This document shows positions 49,401 through 63,400 of a stretch of 64,000 bases of DNA, one piece after another. Numbering within the stretch: position 1 is the stretch's first letter; every line of letters begins with the position of its first letter. The stretch spans positions 6,206,556-6,270,555 of the forward strand of contig CM076261.1 in assembly GCA_038380795.1 (NCBI GenBank). Direction: 5' to 3'. The notes beneath the pieces were generated by a model. It ran no database searches. It was not told where the DNA came from and worked only from the letters and a program-made list of their open reading frames with translations. The position numbers were made by a program, and so were the translations under genes. The DNA is from Pyrocephalus nanus (taxonomy: Eukaryota; Chordata; Aves; Passeriformes; Tyrannidae).

Positions 49401-50669
49401 TTGCTCCAATTAAGAAAATATCAACGCCTCAAGCTAATGTAACTTTGATCTTATTCTTTGCCAGAGAAAGGAAATTTCATCTCTTCAAAGCTTCAACCAA
49501 GTAGAACCAAGTTATTAAGGAGCAAGAAAACTTAAGTAAGAGCCCTCTAGAGAGACCAAGGACAAACTGACATGTATAATATTTTAATTGATTGCCTACA
49601 TCAGAGGAATTAAAATAATAATATTTCTCTATTGGTACAACAGTAGTCATATATATTCATCTGAGAACTGAGAGGCATAAAAATAGGCAAAATTTGTAGT
49701 AGTTTCATCCTTTTCATTCCTAGTTTACCTTTTAGATTTGAAGAGCCTAGTTTTTTCTTAACAATATAATTTGCTATCACTTAATGCAATATTAAAAAAA
49801 GTATTATACAAAGTATTTTATTAAATTATACCATTCACTTTGGAAAGAACACTTAATATAAATTTCCAGCATTAGACTGACAGCCACAGGAACTCAGAAG
49901 CCATATTACTGCCCAGTCAGATGTGGCTTGAGTTTTCAAAGCAACTGTGAAACACATCTCATCCCTTACCCAGAAGCAACCTTACCCCTTAGCCATACCA
50001 TTCAGTATTGACCTCACTTAAGAGTGCTAGCAATGGGCGGCACAGGTGGCACAGGTGCCTCCTACAAGTGTTGGGACAGGTATCACCTAGAGCCAGCTGC
50101 GATGGTCCCCATCCAAGTCACAAGGCAGCCTTTCCAAGAGGCTTTCCAATACTTTTCAGTCACTACTGGTGACTGAGCATATACGGCAGAACTCAGAAGC
50201 CCTGACAAACTGCAACCTTTTCAGTCTTTCAAAAGAGCTGAAAACCTTCGAGTGACAAATAAGAAAGCAAAAACTCAGAGGAAAAAGAGAGTTGGCTTTT
50301 GCAAGCATGAGGTAAAAATAATGGGACGTTTTCAACCTTTTGCAGCTAAATATAAGCAGCCAATCCATGGTAGAGCGTACTTTTGTCATCTGTCTGATCA
50401 TTAAGATCAGGTTAGGAAACCAGAACCAGTTATCAGCTATCTCCTCTAAGCCATTCAAACAGCAAGAGTTGGAGCAAAGGCTAACAGAAAAAAAAAAAGA
50501 TGGATTTGGTTAAAAATTACCCAAGGACTCTGTATTTTAAAAAATTAAACTTAAGATGAACACTAACATTTGCTCATATGTGAGCCACTAGAGCCAGATT
50601 TTGGTACATGTGCTTGGGTTCCCAGTTCCTCAACTCTGTCATATTTACATAAAAAAAACTTTAATGTGG
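46441..50669. other. unannotated AT-rich sequence
   Basis: No gene or transposon is recognised. An A12-13 run lies at about 47017-47029. Frames of up to 100 codons on either strand lack motif support. Confidence 0.55.
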
Positions 50670-50707
50670 TACAACCTCAAGTCAATGATACAACCTCAAG
50701 TCAATGT
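50670..50707. repeat. 19-bp tandem duplication
   Basis: TACAACCTCAAGTCAATG plus one base is present twice in succession (50670-50688 and 50689-50707), differing only at the last base. Confidence 0.95.
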
Positions 50708-53700
50708 AAGTTTATAAATTCAAGGAAATCACCATGGTAAGCAAGTTCAGAGTCAGAATCTGAAGTTTTCACATGGCAGTTGTTTGTCTCAATGTGAGGC
50801 AGCACACCATCCTCATCTGGCTCTTCAGATGCCTCTGCTGCTACTAAGGATTTGTATTAATTTTTATTTCTCGTTCAGAATTCTGCACTGATATCTTACG
50901 GACATAAATAACTGGTGACTTGGATTGCTGTTAGATTTGCATCATCATGATCCATATCAAATAATAGAAAGGTCCTTATTTTACCTTTTTAAATGCTTGT
51001 TTGCAATTTATTGAAGAAAAAAACAACTCAGGAAGGCAATGGGTTAAGTAAAAGAGGAAGCCACCAGTCATTCAGTGGGGAGGCACAGGGGCAGATTTTT
51101 GAAAATATTTGCCACAGACAACTGAAGAAAAAAAGAAAAAGTATGATTTCTTCAATTGTGAAATCATCAGTTTTGACTTTTATATTATTAAATGCTTCTT
51201 GTAGACAAACTAACACTTATGGACTTAGTCACTCCATAAGCTAATCAGCACCTAATATATTTTTTATCTGACTTTGAATGATATCTTAACAACTTAATAC
51301 TAGCTCACACTGAAAGCCTGATTAGCAGAGACAGGTGACAATAGCAGTGATTTCTAGTGTGTGTGGGACCATTACTGTGCTGTTAAAATACAAAAGGAAA
51401 ATATTACCTCCTACAATTCTTGCTTTTGAATTTGAGGAAAAGCATATGCAAAGATGTTTTATATTGAATCTAGTTTGATCTCCCTTTCCTCATCTACAGT
51501 CTGCATCTGGACCAAATGAATGAAACATTTTTCACTTCCCCAGCACACGGCCTAAATCCGTGTTCCATTACCATCACAAATGAATGTATTCTGAACTTTA
51601 AATATGCACAAACAGTATTTTTCTCATCAGGAAGATGCAGTAATCTCAGTAGTTTATACAACCTCGAACCTAACAAAGGAAAGGCTTGGTATAGATACAT
51701 AACATAAAATATAAATTTTGCCTCTAAAGGGGACTCAATTTGCTTGTTAATTTTAAACCTGTATAGGTGTTGAGTAAATAATGCATGCATTGCAGGATAT
51801 TATTCTGGATTTTGAGGAAGGTATCCAGGTATGCTGGAGAAAGTGGTTACAGAATTTACACCGGTAGTATTCTGCAGACTATGAAAATTCTATTACAGGT
51901 TTTTCTGTGGAACTAAAGGAATTGATTATAAGGACTTATAAACTGAGAAGAATCAGACTGTCCTTTCTCAGATGTTGATGACAAATGGGTCTTGATGATA
52001 CTGGTACTAACAAAACTCAATTAAGGTAACCGCTCTGGTTTCTACCTTCAGTACTTAACATCATGCTGCCATAATGACAGGAAGAAAGATACTTACATGT
52101 AAGTTTTAAATTGACTTACTTTGCAGAAGTAAATAAGACTGCCTATTGCCTGTTTTATAGCTGATGAAAACAATGCACAGAACTATTGTGTGACATATTC
52201 AGGAACACTACATATGACTTATTCATGATGCAAAGCCAGGAGTCTTTACATTTTGATGCTGTCTAAATTGTGATGGCACCTATATGCTTTATATTACACA
52301 GATATTGTCAATTAAAGTATAATTATATATTTCATCTCTATTCCCTCTACACATATGTTATGTCTTAAGTCATTATCACACTCATTTAGACACAGCAGTT
52401 CTTTATCCCATGTCAGCATTTAAATGAAGTATGAGGATATATAACAATACAATTAACAGAAGTATTCCCATTGAATGGGGCCTTGAAAAACAAAGTCAAG
52501 CCTTGATTGGAATGATTCTGCATTTGAGGCCTACACAGCAATCACTAGGGATTTTCATCATGCTTTTTTAAAGAGAATTGACAAGCCTGATGGAAGAAGA
52601 AAGAGAGGAACTACAATTTGGAAGCTTCATTTTTATTCAAGATGTAGCAGCACAAGGACATCCAGAGGCAGCCTAGGAAACACAAATTACAGTCAGAAAT
52701 GAAGCCTGATTAAGTAGCTGAATCCATTTATGCTTTCCAAGGTTCTGCACAGCACCTGACATGAGGGCCTCTCTCCTGACTCATGTCTCTCAGAACTTTC
52801 GTAATAAAAATATCAAGTCTGTCTGAACAAAAAAGGGCCCCAAAGGACAAAACAAACAGCAGGTTTGTACCTTATATTAAAACTTGTGTACTTTATGCTC
52901 ATGCAGCAAATACCTCTGCATATTTATTTACCTTGGACAACACAAAAGGTCACTCATTATGTGCATAATAAGCTAATCCCAACTGTAATTACACTGCGGA
53001 AGAAAAACCACTTTCTTTTGAAGGTTACCTAGATTCAAAATAACCCAGTTCTCATCAGGGTGTTGCATTTATTTCAATTAAGTCAATCATCTTAACAAGG
53101 ATTTAATTAAAAACAAGTTAGCAAGTCAGAAGAAGTATTTGAAATGTAATTAATAAATACTTTAAATAAGCAAGATGTAGTTAAATCAAATAAATTATTG
53201 TAAATGCACTAGCCTATTACTTCTTTACTTATGCTTGCTACTGGTCATCAACAGAAATTCCACCCTAGGAATTCTGGCATGCAGCTCATCCTTTCAAAGG
53301 CAAATATCCAGCAGGTGTAAAATTGAACTCTCAAAGAACTAGGCAGAGACATGAGTATCTATTTCTATTTGTTTTACCAAGGGGAGAACCTGAGGTTTGC
53401 CCACACTTTCTTTGCTTTATTTCAACTATTGCTGTTGGTACAAAATAGTTTGTCAAGGCAGTTAAACAAAATATAAAGTGCTTTTTCACTGAACCGACAT
53501 GTTTCTGTGTAGTTTCTTTCCTCTGTGAGCGCTCTGCAAGCTGGTGAAGAGAGGAGCAAGGCACTAATGAACAAAATCAGACAACCATCAGTATGGAGAA
53601 GCCAGTGTTTATGATAACCATTCACTATCCCAAAAAGCATCAGTAATCTACATCAGACAGGTTCCCATTCTGTGCCTTTCTATTGTCTTTTGGACAATTA

Positions 53701-54583
53701 TGTATCTCATTCCTGGCTTTGGAGTGTCCAAAGCAACAGTTACTTAGACCTTCTGCTGCCCACAGCATCCTTCAGTGTTTCCCAGGGAAATTTCTTATGT
53801 AATTCCATTGTATTCTTCCCCTTGCATCTGACACTCATGGGGAAGAAGCAGGGAAAAAAAGAGCAGAATTTGTTGCCTTGAATTCCCCAACAACCCACAG
53901 GCAAGATTTTTGTTCTGCTTAAGCTATCCTTAAAAATTCTTCATTCTGTTGTCACCAGTGAAGACCAATTTAATATAGTACAGCAGATGTAACCATATTT
54001 CAAAGAAACATACTTGAAAGTTAAGAGCATACACACACCCGAGTGAAAGTTTTTGTCTACTTCATTGTTTACAACTGACTGAGCACATTTTCTTTCATAT
54101 CTCTGACATATTGAGAACAGAAGCACAAAGATTAAGACAAGAATGATCAAAAGTGGCAGCTCCTTTTGGGTAACCAAATTTGAGAAGCCTATCCCTGACC
54201 TTTCAGATTACTTCATGTTTTATTGCACTTTTCACCTTCAGACCACAGTTCCCATTAAATTGGTCCCAGCTACAGATCTAAGTGCTCCCAACTTAAGTTT
54301 TTAAACCCGTAGTTCTTGACTATGAATCCCTCAGAAAAAAAGCAACACTGAGTGAGGAGTTATGTTTGAGAATCTTTGTCTACGTCATTTTTCCAGCACC
54401 ATAGAGAAATTCTGGGGCAGAGGCAAAGCTGAAACTCAATTAGCCATGTCACAAACACATTCCTCTTGGAGTCCTCTACGTCACTTACTATGAGTTGCCA
54501 TCTCTATATACAGCCCTAAAGTAAATCTACCTCACACACTGAGCCAGCAAAGGTTTTGTGGAAAGTAGGAAGAGCCTCTCTAA
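50708..54583. other. unannotated AT-rich sequence
   Basis: Nothing recognised on either strand. Open frames do not exceed about 98 codons and are not supported. Confidence 0.55.
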
Positions 54584-54613
54584 GCATATCTAACAGCATA
54601 TCTAACAGCATAT
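54584..54613. repeat. 12-bp tandem repeat, about 2.5 copies
   Basis: GCATATCTAACA occurs twice in tandem (54584-54595, 54596-54607), followed by a partial GCATAT and then a degenerate GCATCTAAC. Confidence 0.95.
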
Positions 54614-56327
54614 CAAGCATCTAACCAGATGCACGGTAATATGTATACTCAAAGGTCCTAAATTAATCACATATGGTTCAACTATAAACCCAGCATTCCT
54701 AACCTGCTAGTTCTTGACTTTATGGGTTTCATAGCTACTTGCCAGAAAGGAAGGGTTATTGACTTGAATCATGAGTCCAAGTCTAGAGAAAGACATTGAA
54801 CAGGCATTCTGCAGCCCTGTTCTTACCAGCATTTAGTTTTGAGGTTTTAGTTTTGGACTCTCTATTGCCTACCCACCTTATGCACCCATGTCCCTACCTC
54901 TAACTCTGCCCTGTTTCATCCATTTTTTTTATCAACTTCTCTTAAGGTTTAGTGAAACCACTTAATCCATTTCTTCAGAAAATATTGCATGAGAAGGGAA
55001 GTTCTTTGAGAGCTCTAAAATTTCTAGATGACTCCCTTCAAGTAAGTGACCTGAAGCAGAGAGAGAGCAAGAACAGGATTCTTTAGTGACACAGATATTG
55101 CTGTGAAAAATAGAAAAATTTTGGTGACTCTTGGTATCAGTTGACACCAAAACTCCTATACAGAGTGGGCAGTGAATTTTTCAAGGACTTAGGCAGCATA
55201 GTTCCAGAAAAGTGTATCTTAATATCAATTGCCTAATGATAATGGTGATTCCTGTAAGAAAATGTTTTTCTTTCTCATCATATCTTGGGATATCTGGAAA
55301 TCTTTGGTCTATCTGTAAGTACATATGCCTAGAAAACTTGGGAGTTTATCAGAGACAAAGAGGAGAACAACTGTACATGCTCCTTGTCAAAAATACTATC
55401 AAATACAGTACTGATGTCTCCACATCCACCTGGCTACCTTGGTTCCTCTATTCCCCCTTTCTGCCCCATCCCAGATGAACAAAACAAAACAAATGAGAAT
55501 CCAATACTAATGTGCCATACAGAGGGAATTCTGCTATTCCTGAGAAGAAAAACAGAACACTGAACGCCTTCTGTTCCCTCGCCAAACTTAATCATCTGGA
55601 TAGAGCTGGTATTTCTGTTTGACTTCTTCCATGCCTTATAGCAGAAAGAAACATACTGCCCTGAAAAAGACAGACACAAAGCAATCAAAGATGTTTGGAT
55701 GCAGTACAGAATGTGATTATTTTCTCTTTAACTGCTTTAACTCAATTTATTGCTGCCCACCATATTTTGCTTTATGAAGCAGCACTGGAGAAAAAACAGC
55801 CTCATTCTTTAGCTGAGATAGTATGCACTAGTTTGGGAGCCACTTTCCCTCTCATCTCAGATAATGCTCAAAACTACAATGTAATACAGAGTAGTTCAAT
55901 ACAATCACTTGTGATGTGAATGATGCACAATATTTAATAAAGTTATCTGTGAAAGGCACCAGATTTCTACAGGAATATTATCTGAGACTTAAGGTGACAG
56001 GTTTTGTGTTTTCCCTCAGACTCCGTCTGGGTGTCATTCCTTCTCCTATTTTGAAACAACTTGGAAAAAGAAATGGTGATTAACAAGTAGCAGGAAGAGA
56101 ATGGATACTTTGGTGAATCCATTTTGAGTTAGTGTTCCCTTGACTTCCAACTGTCAAATACAGTTAGAACAGATGATATAAAACACTTTGTTTCTCATTC
56201 AGAGATAATTAAAGATATCCCTAGTACCTTCTAGTACTGTTACTGGAAGCCCATAGCATCCAGATGGCCAACATCCATGGAAACTCTCTGAAGCGCAATA
56301 TTTTTAGGTTACCTAAAAAAATAATTA
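54614..56327. other. unannotated AT-rich sequence
   Basis: Nothing recognised. Short unsupported frames only. Confidence 0.55.
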
Positions 56328-56370
56328 ACAAACAAACAAACAAACAAACAAACCAAAAAAAAAAAAAAAA
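56328..56370. repeat. (AAAC)n followed by an A16 run
   Basis: About six AAAC units, then CC and a run of about 16 A. Simple sequence. Confidence 0.9.
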
Positions 56371-58369
56371 CCTAAAAACCTTCTGCTCATTCTGCTAAAG
56401 AAAAATAGTGGAGTTTGTTTTAAGGATGTTCTCATGGCTTTCCGTGAAATCTGCAGCTCACCAGTCTCAGTGTAAAAAGGCATAAATACCAGGTAAAACT
56501 CTTTCAGTGAAATGCTATAATGTAATAAGGAGACTTTTAGTACAGGGTGAAAATATTTTCTTCTAAGGAACCCTTTAAAAATAGAAAGTCCCAACATGAG
56601 TAAAGAAGATAATATTTTTCTGCAAAAGGATGACAAACAAAATCATGGAAGGGATATTAAGACCTCTGGCTGAATATCTTGCTCTGACGAAGGACACATG
56701 TATAGGCCATCTCTGGAACTGTTTTTTCTAATATGGTGTTTACAATTTTCAGTAAGGAAGATTGAAAAGATAGCCCGACCTCCTTTTAGCAGTACCTTAT
56801 AGGATAACAGATATTGACTGCACTTCCCAATTAACTCCTTTTAAAAAATTAAATTCAAAATAAAGCATTTCTCATAGAAATATCTCTAGATTTCTAACAA
56901 ATGTCCTGCTATCAAAAATACATCCTTCAATCACTGATGAAAAGTGCAGTGTTCATAGTTAGCAGTACATCTGAGACCTGAGTGACATTTATTTAGTTGT
57001 GTAGACCAATTATGTCCCCACATTTCACAGAAGAGTAACAGTGGCCTCTTTTGTAACTGCATCACATTGCCGGATTTCCATTCAGCTTGAGATCCAAATA
57101 GACCCTGCTATTCCAGCTGCATAGCTTGTCATTCCCCATGATGCACTTGCAAATCTCGTTTCCTGAGAGTAGAATTTCATGCTTTCATAAAATTTGGATC
57201 AAATTTTGTCCTGTTGCCATTGTGACAGACAGATCAAGTCATGACCAAGAATCATGTTGCACCTTCCGAACAGCCCCACTGATGTGCTGTGTCACCTGGG
57301 AAAGAGGTTTCCCTCTTTGTTTCCCACAGATGGTTATGGAACACTGAAGTCTCTGTGACTGATGAAATGCAGAAGTATTCCCTTTAAACTACCATGTCAA
57401 ATAAACCAAGAGCAAGAGCAGTACTGGTCCCACATCTATATTTAGCAACTGAAGCTGACTAAACATGAAGGGAAACACTACAGCAATTCCAGGGAGATAG
57501 TAAGAGCTGCCCGCTGACTGAAAGTATCAGGTGCTCTAAGAAAAATTTCTTTCCAGGGTCTCCCCAGTAGCAGGAATACTTACAAAGGTCTTTACACTGC
57601 ATATTTGGACCCCATGTATCACTAGGCTGACAGAAAAAATTACAAATACTTTCAGTTTCAAGTGAAAATGTGAATAAAAAAAAAATCAGCTAAGTGATTT
57701 TAAATAAAACTGCTACTCAACAGGAAGGAAAAATAGATTCATCAATCACTCACTCACAACTTCTCATTTTCACTTAGACTCAAAATGAGAAGGATGTAAC
57801 TGACAAGTACACCATAACCACCCATTATATCTGACACTGAGATCATTTACTGTATATTAAAAAGAATTGTTCTGGCACTTGTGTACAGTGATGTCAACCT
57901 TAATTGCTAAAAAGCACTGAACAGCTCTTCTAAACATAGCAACAATTTACATTTTAAAAGCAAACCAAAGACACAAACAGGTGGAAGCACTCCATTGTGC
58001 CATGAGACCCTTGTTCCTACAGCTGCAAAGCAGGCCAACTGCACATCCACTGAAATATCAGCTTGGGTGTAAAAGGAAAGAAGCACAGTGCTAAATCCTC
58101 AGAGTCCAAAAAAACCCCCAAATTCAGTAGTGCAAGTTTTATTCCAAAATACTGAAACAACATGCTTGGAAATGAAAGGAATTCACAGGCTAAAAAATGA
58201 CGTGTACAAATAAGCCATGGTTACTACACGATATCCTCATAAAGGATAAAGGCAACATAAAGGAGACGTGGTCTAGTGCAGAAAACACTAAAATAAGCTT
58301 ACAGCTATTGATAACAACATCTAATCACTGACAAAACCAAGGATTACTTGGGTGAAGTTCACAAGAGAC
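56371..58369. other. unannotated AT-rich sequence
   Basis: No gene or element is recognised. The last few hundred bases could be a further decayed part of the CR1 fragment that follows, but I cannot align them. Confidence 0.5.
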
Positions 58370-58690
58370 CATGTGCAGTATGGTATTATTTATTATTTTT
58401 ATCAGTGAGTTAGATGTTGGAACAAGGACTATCACACTAAGCTGGGAGGGATTACAAGTGTTTTGAAGGCCATGAATATAATTCAAAACACACTCAAGTA
58501 AACGGAGAAACTGAAAGCTGCATCTCTCTTATGAATGCATATAATACACTGCAGTAATACAGGACAGTTAATTTGCACAAATTCAGGACAGGAATTCAGC
58601 AAAGTGTTGGAGATTGCACAAAACAGGACCTGATAGCTACAATTTATCACAAAATGAATGTACAGGAACACAAAAATCCAATCTGTAATC
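58370..58690 (+). mobile_element. ancient CR1 LINE fragment, plus strand
   Basis: Several blocks match the middle of the CR1 reverse transcriptase gene in plus orientation and in the right order. TTTTTATCAGTGAGTTAGAT (near 58397; FISELD in one frame) and AAGCTGGGAGGGATTACAAG (near 58439) are followed by GAATATAATTCAAAACAC (near 58473). Then come AATTTGCACAAATTCAGGAC (near 58570) and TATCACAAAATGAATGTAC (near 58646). Blocks are missing between them, including the GCAGATGACAC (ADDT) block, and no reading frame survives. This is an old, eroded copy. Both ends are uncertain. Confidence 0.6.
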
Positions 58691-59084
58691 CCACCAGGTT
58701 TTATGATCTGCACGGGAGACATGGAGGAAATTTCTATTGACCTCCTGAGATCTTCAGAAAGCAGTTTTGCCCTGGAAAATTCAGAGGGGAGTTCAGTGGG
58801 GCTAAGCTGACCTTGGTCAGATAGTAAAGGAAGCTGCCTCTAATCAATCAAAAGCTTCAGCTGATCAAACTCGATTCCCACATGGAGTGGCTAATTCTTG
58901 CAACTCCTGGCAAGATTCCTGTTAAACATAGCTAAATGATAAAATTGGGGAAAATTTATCTGGTGAGCATAAAAATCTAACCTGTCCATAGATTGGATAA
59001 GTCACCCTAAAAGAATGCTGTAGCTTACATCTTGATGGAAAAAAGGTTTGTACTAAGGGAATAATGAGAAAGGATTGAGCTTTT

Positions 59085-59091
<7 letters not shown>
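58691..59091. other. unannotated sequence between CR1 fragment and A27 tract
   Basis: No gene is recognised. The CR1 fragment may extend into its first part, but nothing alignable is seen. Confidence 0.45.

Positions 59092-59118
<27 letters not shown>
59092..59118. repeat. A27 homopolymer
   Basis: 27 consecutive A, followed by a purine-rich GGAAAAGAAAAAAGGAAGG. No AATAAA is seen in the 30 bases before it, so it does not look like a retrocopy tail. Confidence 0.95.
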
Positions 59119-59121
<3 letters not shown>

Positions 59122-60426
59122 AAAGAAAAAAGGAAGGCTCCAGGTGGATTGATCGATATAACTGTATCCTTTCTAAAAGAACTGAAATCCTATAGGGGTT
59201 GCAAAGAAATGTGGCTGGGAAGAACAGCAAGAGAGAAAATGAACAGATGGGGAGATAACAGCAGACTGGCTGATGGAGCAAAGCAGCAGAATGAGCAAGA
59301 ACAACTGGCAGGGAAGGCAGCTATTGGGAGCAGTAGGCAATGGTCCTGGCTGGCAGGGAATACCTGGAGGTGAGCAGAGTGAATATCAAGGTCGAAAGCA
59401 TTGCTCCAGTGAGTTGTACAGATGCAACCAATAAACAGCAATCTCCTGGGCTAAACAAAAGAGCCTCAATACCTGTTTCAGCATCAAGATGAAACCTGCC
59501 CCTAGATGGACTCTTCTTACTCTTCTTTAAACTGATTTATCCCACAGACTTTGGTGGCTGTCATTCAGCATCAGGGAGAACAGCTATCATACCGCCTAAA
59601 GTCATGCTGCACTGCAGTCAAGCCTTTGGTGCCCAAGGTACACATGGCATGGTTGGTTTGCACATGAGCGTTGATCCTCAGATGCCCAGAATGATTCATC
59701 TGAGAAGGCCACGACTGTGTGGAGCAAAAGCAGGTGGTCTCTCTCATGCTGGGCATGTGCAATGGAGAGGAGGTTTAAAAGTGTGCCAGGATAAATAAGG
59801 TATGGTCTGGGAGGGTATCTTGATAAACAGTCTGAAAAACTAGTCGATTTGTCTTTCCTATGAGAAATGAACACTTAGAAATCTTCTCAACAGCACTCCC
59901 AGACAGACAGAAGCAACACTGATCTGTGATGTAATTCAAATGGGATTCAGGACTGAATGCAGGGAGGTTTTTCATGCTGACTCAGACTGGAACTCCCTTG
60001 GGAATTTTTTTTTGGTTGGAGTTTTACCATGCTGTCCTTTTTCCCTGTTATACCATATTACTGTCTCTATGAATGACCCCATTTGGCTCACACAAGCTGA
60101 CTTTAACCCTACACTTTCATACTACCATCACATCACAGCATATTGGCACTTCCTGTTGGCATGTCATGACTGATACCTGCCTCAAAGTATTTGTTTTCTC
60201 TGATTCTTCTCCAAAGAAAGAATTCTGCATTAAGAGAAACGTTTGCTTTGGCAAGTAATAGTAGTTGGAATTTCTGGTTGAAGTTCACAGAGCAAATGAA
60301 ATTAGTGGGTTCTTATTGCACTTTTGAAGGCATATCCTCCTTATTCTGCTTGGAGGAAAAGGTAGTGAGGCCTACATTGCTCACTTGAAACATGAAGTAA
60401 AATTTCATAAAGAAAAAAACAGGTTC
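59119..60426. other. unannotated, somewhat GC-richer sequence
   Basis: From about 59190 to 59800 the sequence is richer in G and C, and several overlapping frames (63-90 codons) are open on both strands at once. Such opposing open frames usually reflect composition rather than coding. No repeat or protein family is recognised. Confidence 0.5.
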
Positions 60427-60447
60427 TGTTTTGTTTTGTTTTGTTTT
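60427..60447. repeat. (TTTTG)4 microsatellite
   Basis: Four TTTTG/TTGTT units followed by T4C. Simple sequence. Confidence 0.9.
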
Positions 60448-63400
60448 CCCCTCTTGCATGGATAAGGCTTTGTTTATTTATTTGATTGTTTGGAGGGGAA
60501 CAAGGACAAAAAGGAAAAATAAGGCAGCATAGGTTTACTCTGGAGAAAAAAGAAAAAAGTCACAATTTACAAAGAGGTTCAGAAAACACTTGATTAGCAG
60601 AGAGTGAAATAAAGAAAGAAGCTATACTTCCAGCTTTCACAGCTAAACCCACCTGGCTGGCAACTCTAAACCTTCTCATTATTATCCAGAAAAATGGGCT
60701 AGAGAAAGTTGCTTTCTCTTATTTTCATAAAGGCTTAGAAGTAATTGTCCTTGATGTATTTTCGGAAGCTGTTAGAAGTTTTTGATGCCATCTGTACATC
60801 AATAACAGGTTTTTTGTTTGTTGTTGTATGAGAATGAAACAGCATAGGACTGTCCATCTATTTTTATGGAATCAAGAAAATATAGGATGGTAGGTGCAAA
60901 GCCCTTACAATAAGAAATTTGTTTTTAAATAGAATTACATTATCATTTACATCACATTTAGACCTGCAAACAGAAACTGAATTATGGGTTAAATATGACA
61001 TAGCAGCCTACATTAGTAGCAAGGAGAAAGTTCTGCCATCCATTTCCCACAGAAAACACTCAAATGGAGTATGTGCACATTTTAGCTGATGATTCCTTTT
61101 GCCACACCACATTCTGATTATTATTTCTACTTACAGTGACATCTGCCTTACATAACCTGCTTGAATTACTTAGGATAAATAATGAATATGATCTATACAA
61201 ATGAAATAAAAATATAAAGCAGGATATTTTTATCTATAGAATCACAAATAAAGACAAACCCAACTTTTGGCAAATTTTCATAAGGAAATCTGTATGCATT
61301 TATTTTATTTTATTAAATGTATAATTTTTGATGAACAATATCTAAATGCCCTGTAAGACTACTCCTATACAAATCCCAATGGTTCTTTATTGAGGAAAAA
61401 GCCTCCAAACCTTCCAAAGTTTCCAGCTTTCCATTTCTTTTCAAAATAGTCTGTTATTCAGGTTTAATTTTTAAAGGTTGTGACTTGTAACTTGCCCACA
61501 GGAAAAAAAAATAAATTAAAAGAACAGTCTTCTCTCTTCCAGAAACTGAGCTTACACATATGAGTGGTAGCTCTCACCACTGGTGCCAGCAAGATTTCTC
61601 AGAACCGAACCTGTAGAAGTATATTGAAATAAGGGAAGGAGAGAATCAAATAATTGTTATCTACAAGGATGCTTGAAGAAAAGGGGGCCTGGGCTTCTTT
61701 TTCTGTAGTGATGTGCAAATACATCTTCTGACTTAAGGAGAGAAAATAACCCTATCTGCAAGTGCATTTATGGCACGCAAATATTTTATAAACGATTAAA
61801 AACCAGTATTTTCCCCTACAAAGTGCAGTGGGAAATGGCACTAAAATCTTTTTGGTTTTTCTTAATTATCAGACATACCTAAATGTGCTCAGGAATTAAT
61901 ATGTGGAAGAGTCAGAAAGGGGTAAAAGCCTTCTGAAATGAGATAAAGTACAAAATTCACATACTTGGATCACTTCCTAAAGTCAACAATTGTTAATAGG
62001 TTTTCTTAGTAAAACAGGCTTGCATACTCAAGTGTGCATGCTTGAATGTTATGTCTATTTACATTTCCCTTTGCTTCTTGTTATTATTATTATGACTATA
62101 AAAGTAATGAAGCACATGATCATTCAATAGGAAAAGAACGAAACCAGCTTTGCTAGTTAGTTTGCTAGCTATGTGGAAACTACACAGCAATGGCTGAAAT
62201 TTTCCAAGTTTGGGGTTTTTTTTGGTTTTTTTTTGGAAGAGAATATGGATTCAACAGACTTAAAATGTTCTATGAAAACTAATGAATTTTGTTGAATGTA
62301 GATGCAAAATCAATTACTCCTAAGTCAAAGTATTTCCTTTCAAAAGCATCAAAGCAAACATCAAAGACTTTGCTGTTTTACTGCAAGGTTGAGTCAAGAA
62401 CATTTGAGCTAAATGCTACCTCTTTATCCAGCTTCTCCAGGGATACCAATACCCAGACTCATTAATACCAGGGCAACAGAAAAATAGAGAAGATCTAATT
62501 TCCACTAAAACTCGGATTTTACATTTTTACATACAAAATATGTATCAGCAATTTATTAAGTTGATTCCTATGACAAATATATGGCACAAATTATCAAATT
62601 TGTCTCAGTTTTACAAGCATTTTTTCATTAGGATGAAGTAGGCTAGCCTTTTGCAAAAACCTACACTTGGTAAGGCCACAGAGTGACAAAAAAAGGACTC
62701 AGCAGTTGAAGTAAATGCAAAGATGTGTATCATCGTGTCTTTTTCTTCCATGATGAAATGCTCAGGTGGAAGTGATAAAACCAGAACATTTAATTTTTCT
62801 GTTGTCAAGGACAACAGAAAACATGATCCTAAGTTCAGACAATGTCATAGTAAGTTTACCTTTGATTTCTGACTACTATCATATAGCAAGTGAGTTTTAA
62901 AAGACAAATTTTAAGTGAATGCACTGTCACGAAAAGAAATAGGGTGGAGAAGAAAGATGGAACAGAATGCTTGGGTGATCATCCCGTGCTGGAGACTGGT
63001 TACTGAACACTCAAGAAAATACATGAACTGTCCACCATAAATGCTTTTTCCAGTCCTGGCCATAATTTTAATTTGCAGGAATAATCTCAGATACTTCAAC
63101 TCTAAAACTGAACTCTAACAACGAAGTGAACTGATAAAATATGTTTCACATTTGAAACTTTTAATTACAAGAACTTGTTTAGTCTTGTTAATTATATTTC
63201 GCCCTTTCTCTCAAAAGGCAGAAAATAAAGGGAAAAAAAAAATAAAAAGAAAAAAAGCAGCAGGGACTAAAAGCATAAGCAGAGACACAATTTCAAATTC
63301 TTAAGCTGGTACATTTTTTCATGATTTGTTTTTCATCAATACAATCTACACATTCTTTCTAGGCTTTCAGCCATATGCAGAGCAAAGCAAACTCCTGGGC

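Noticed and set aside
59092..59118. A27 tract as the tail of a processed pseudogene
   Set aside because: No AATAAA lies just upstream, there is no coding-like sequence before it and no flanking duplication.
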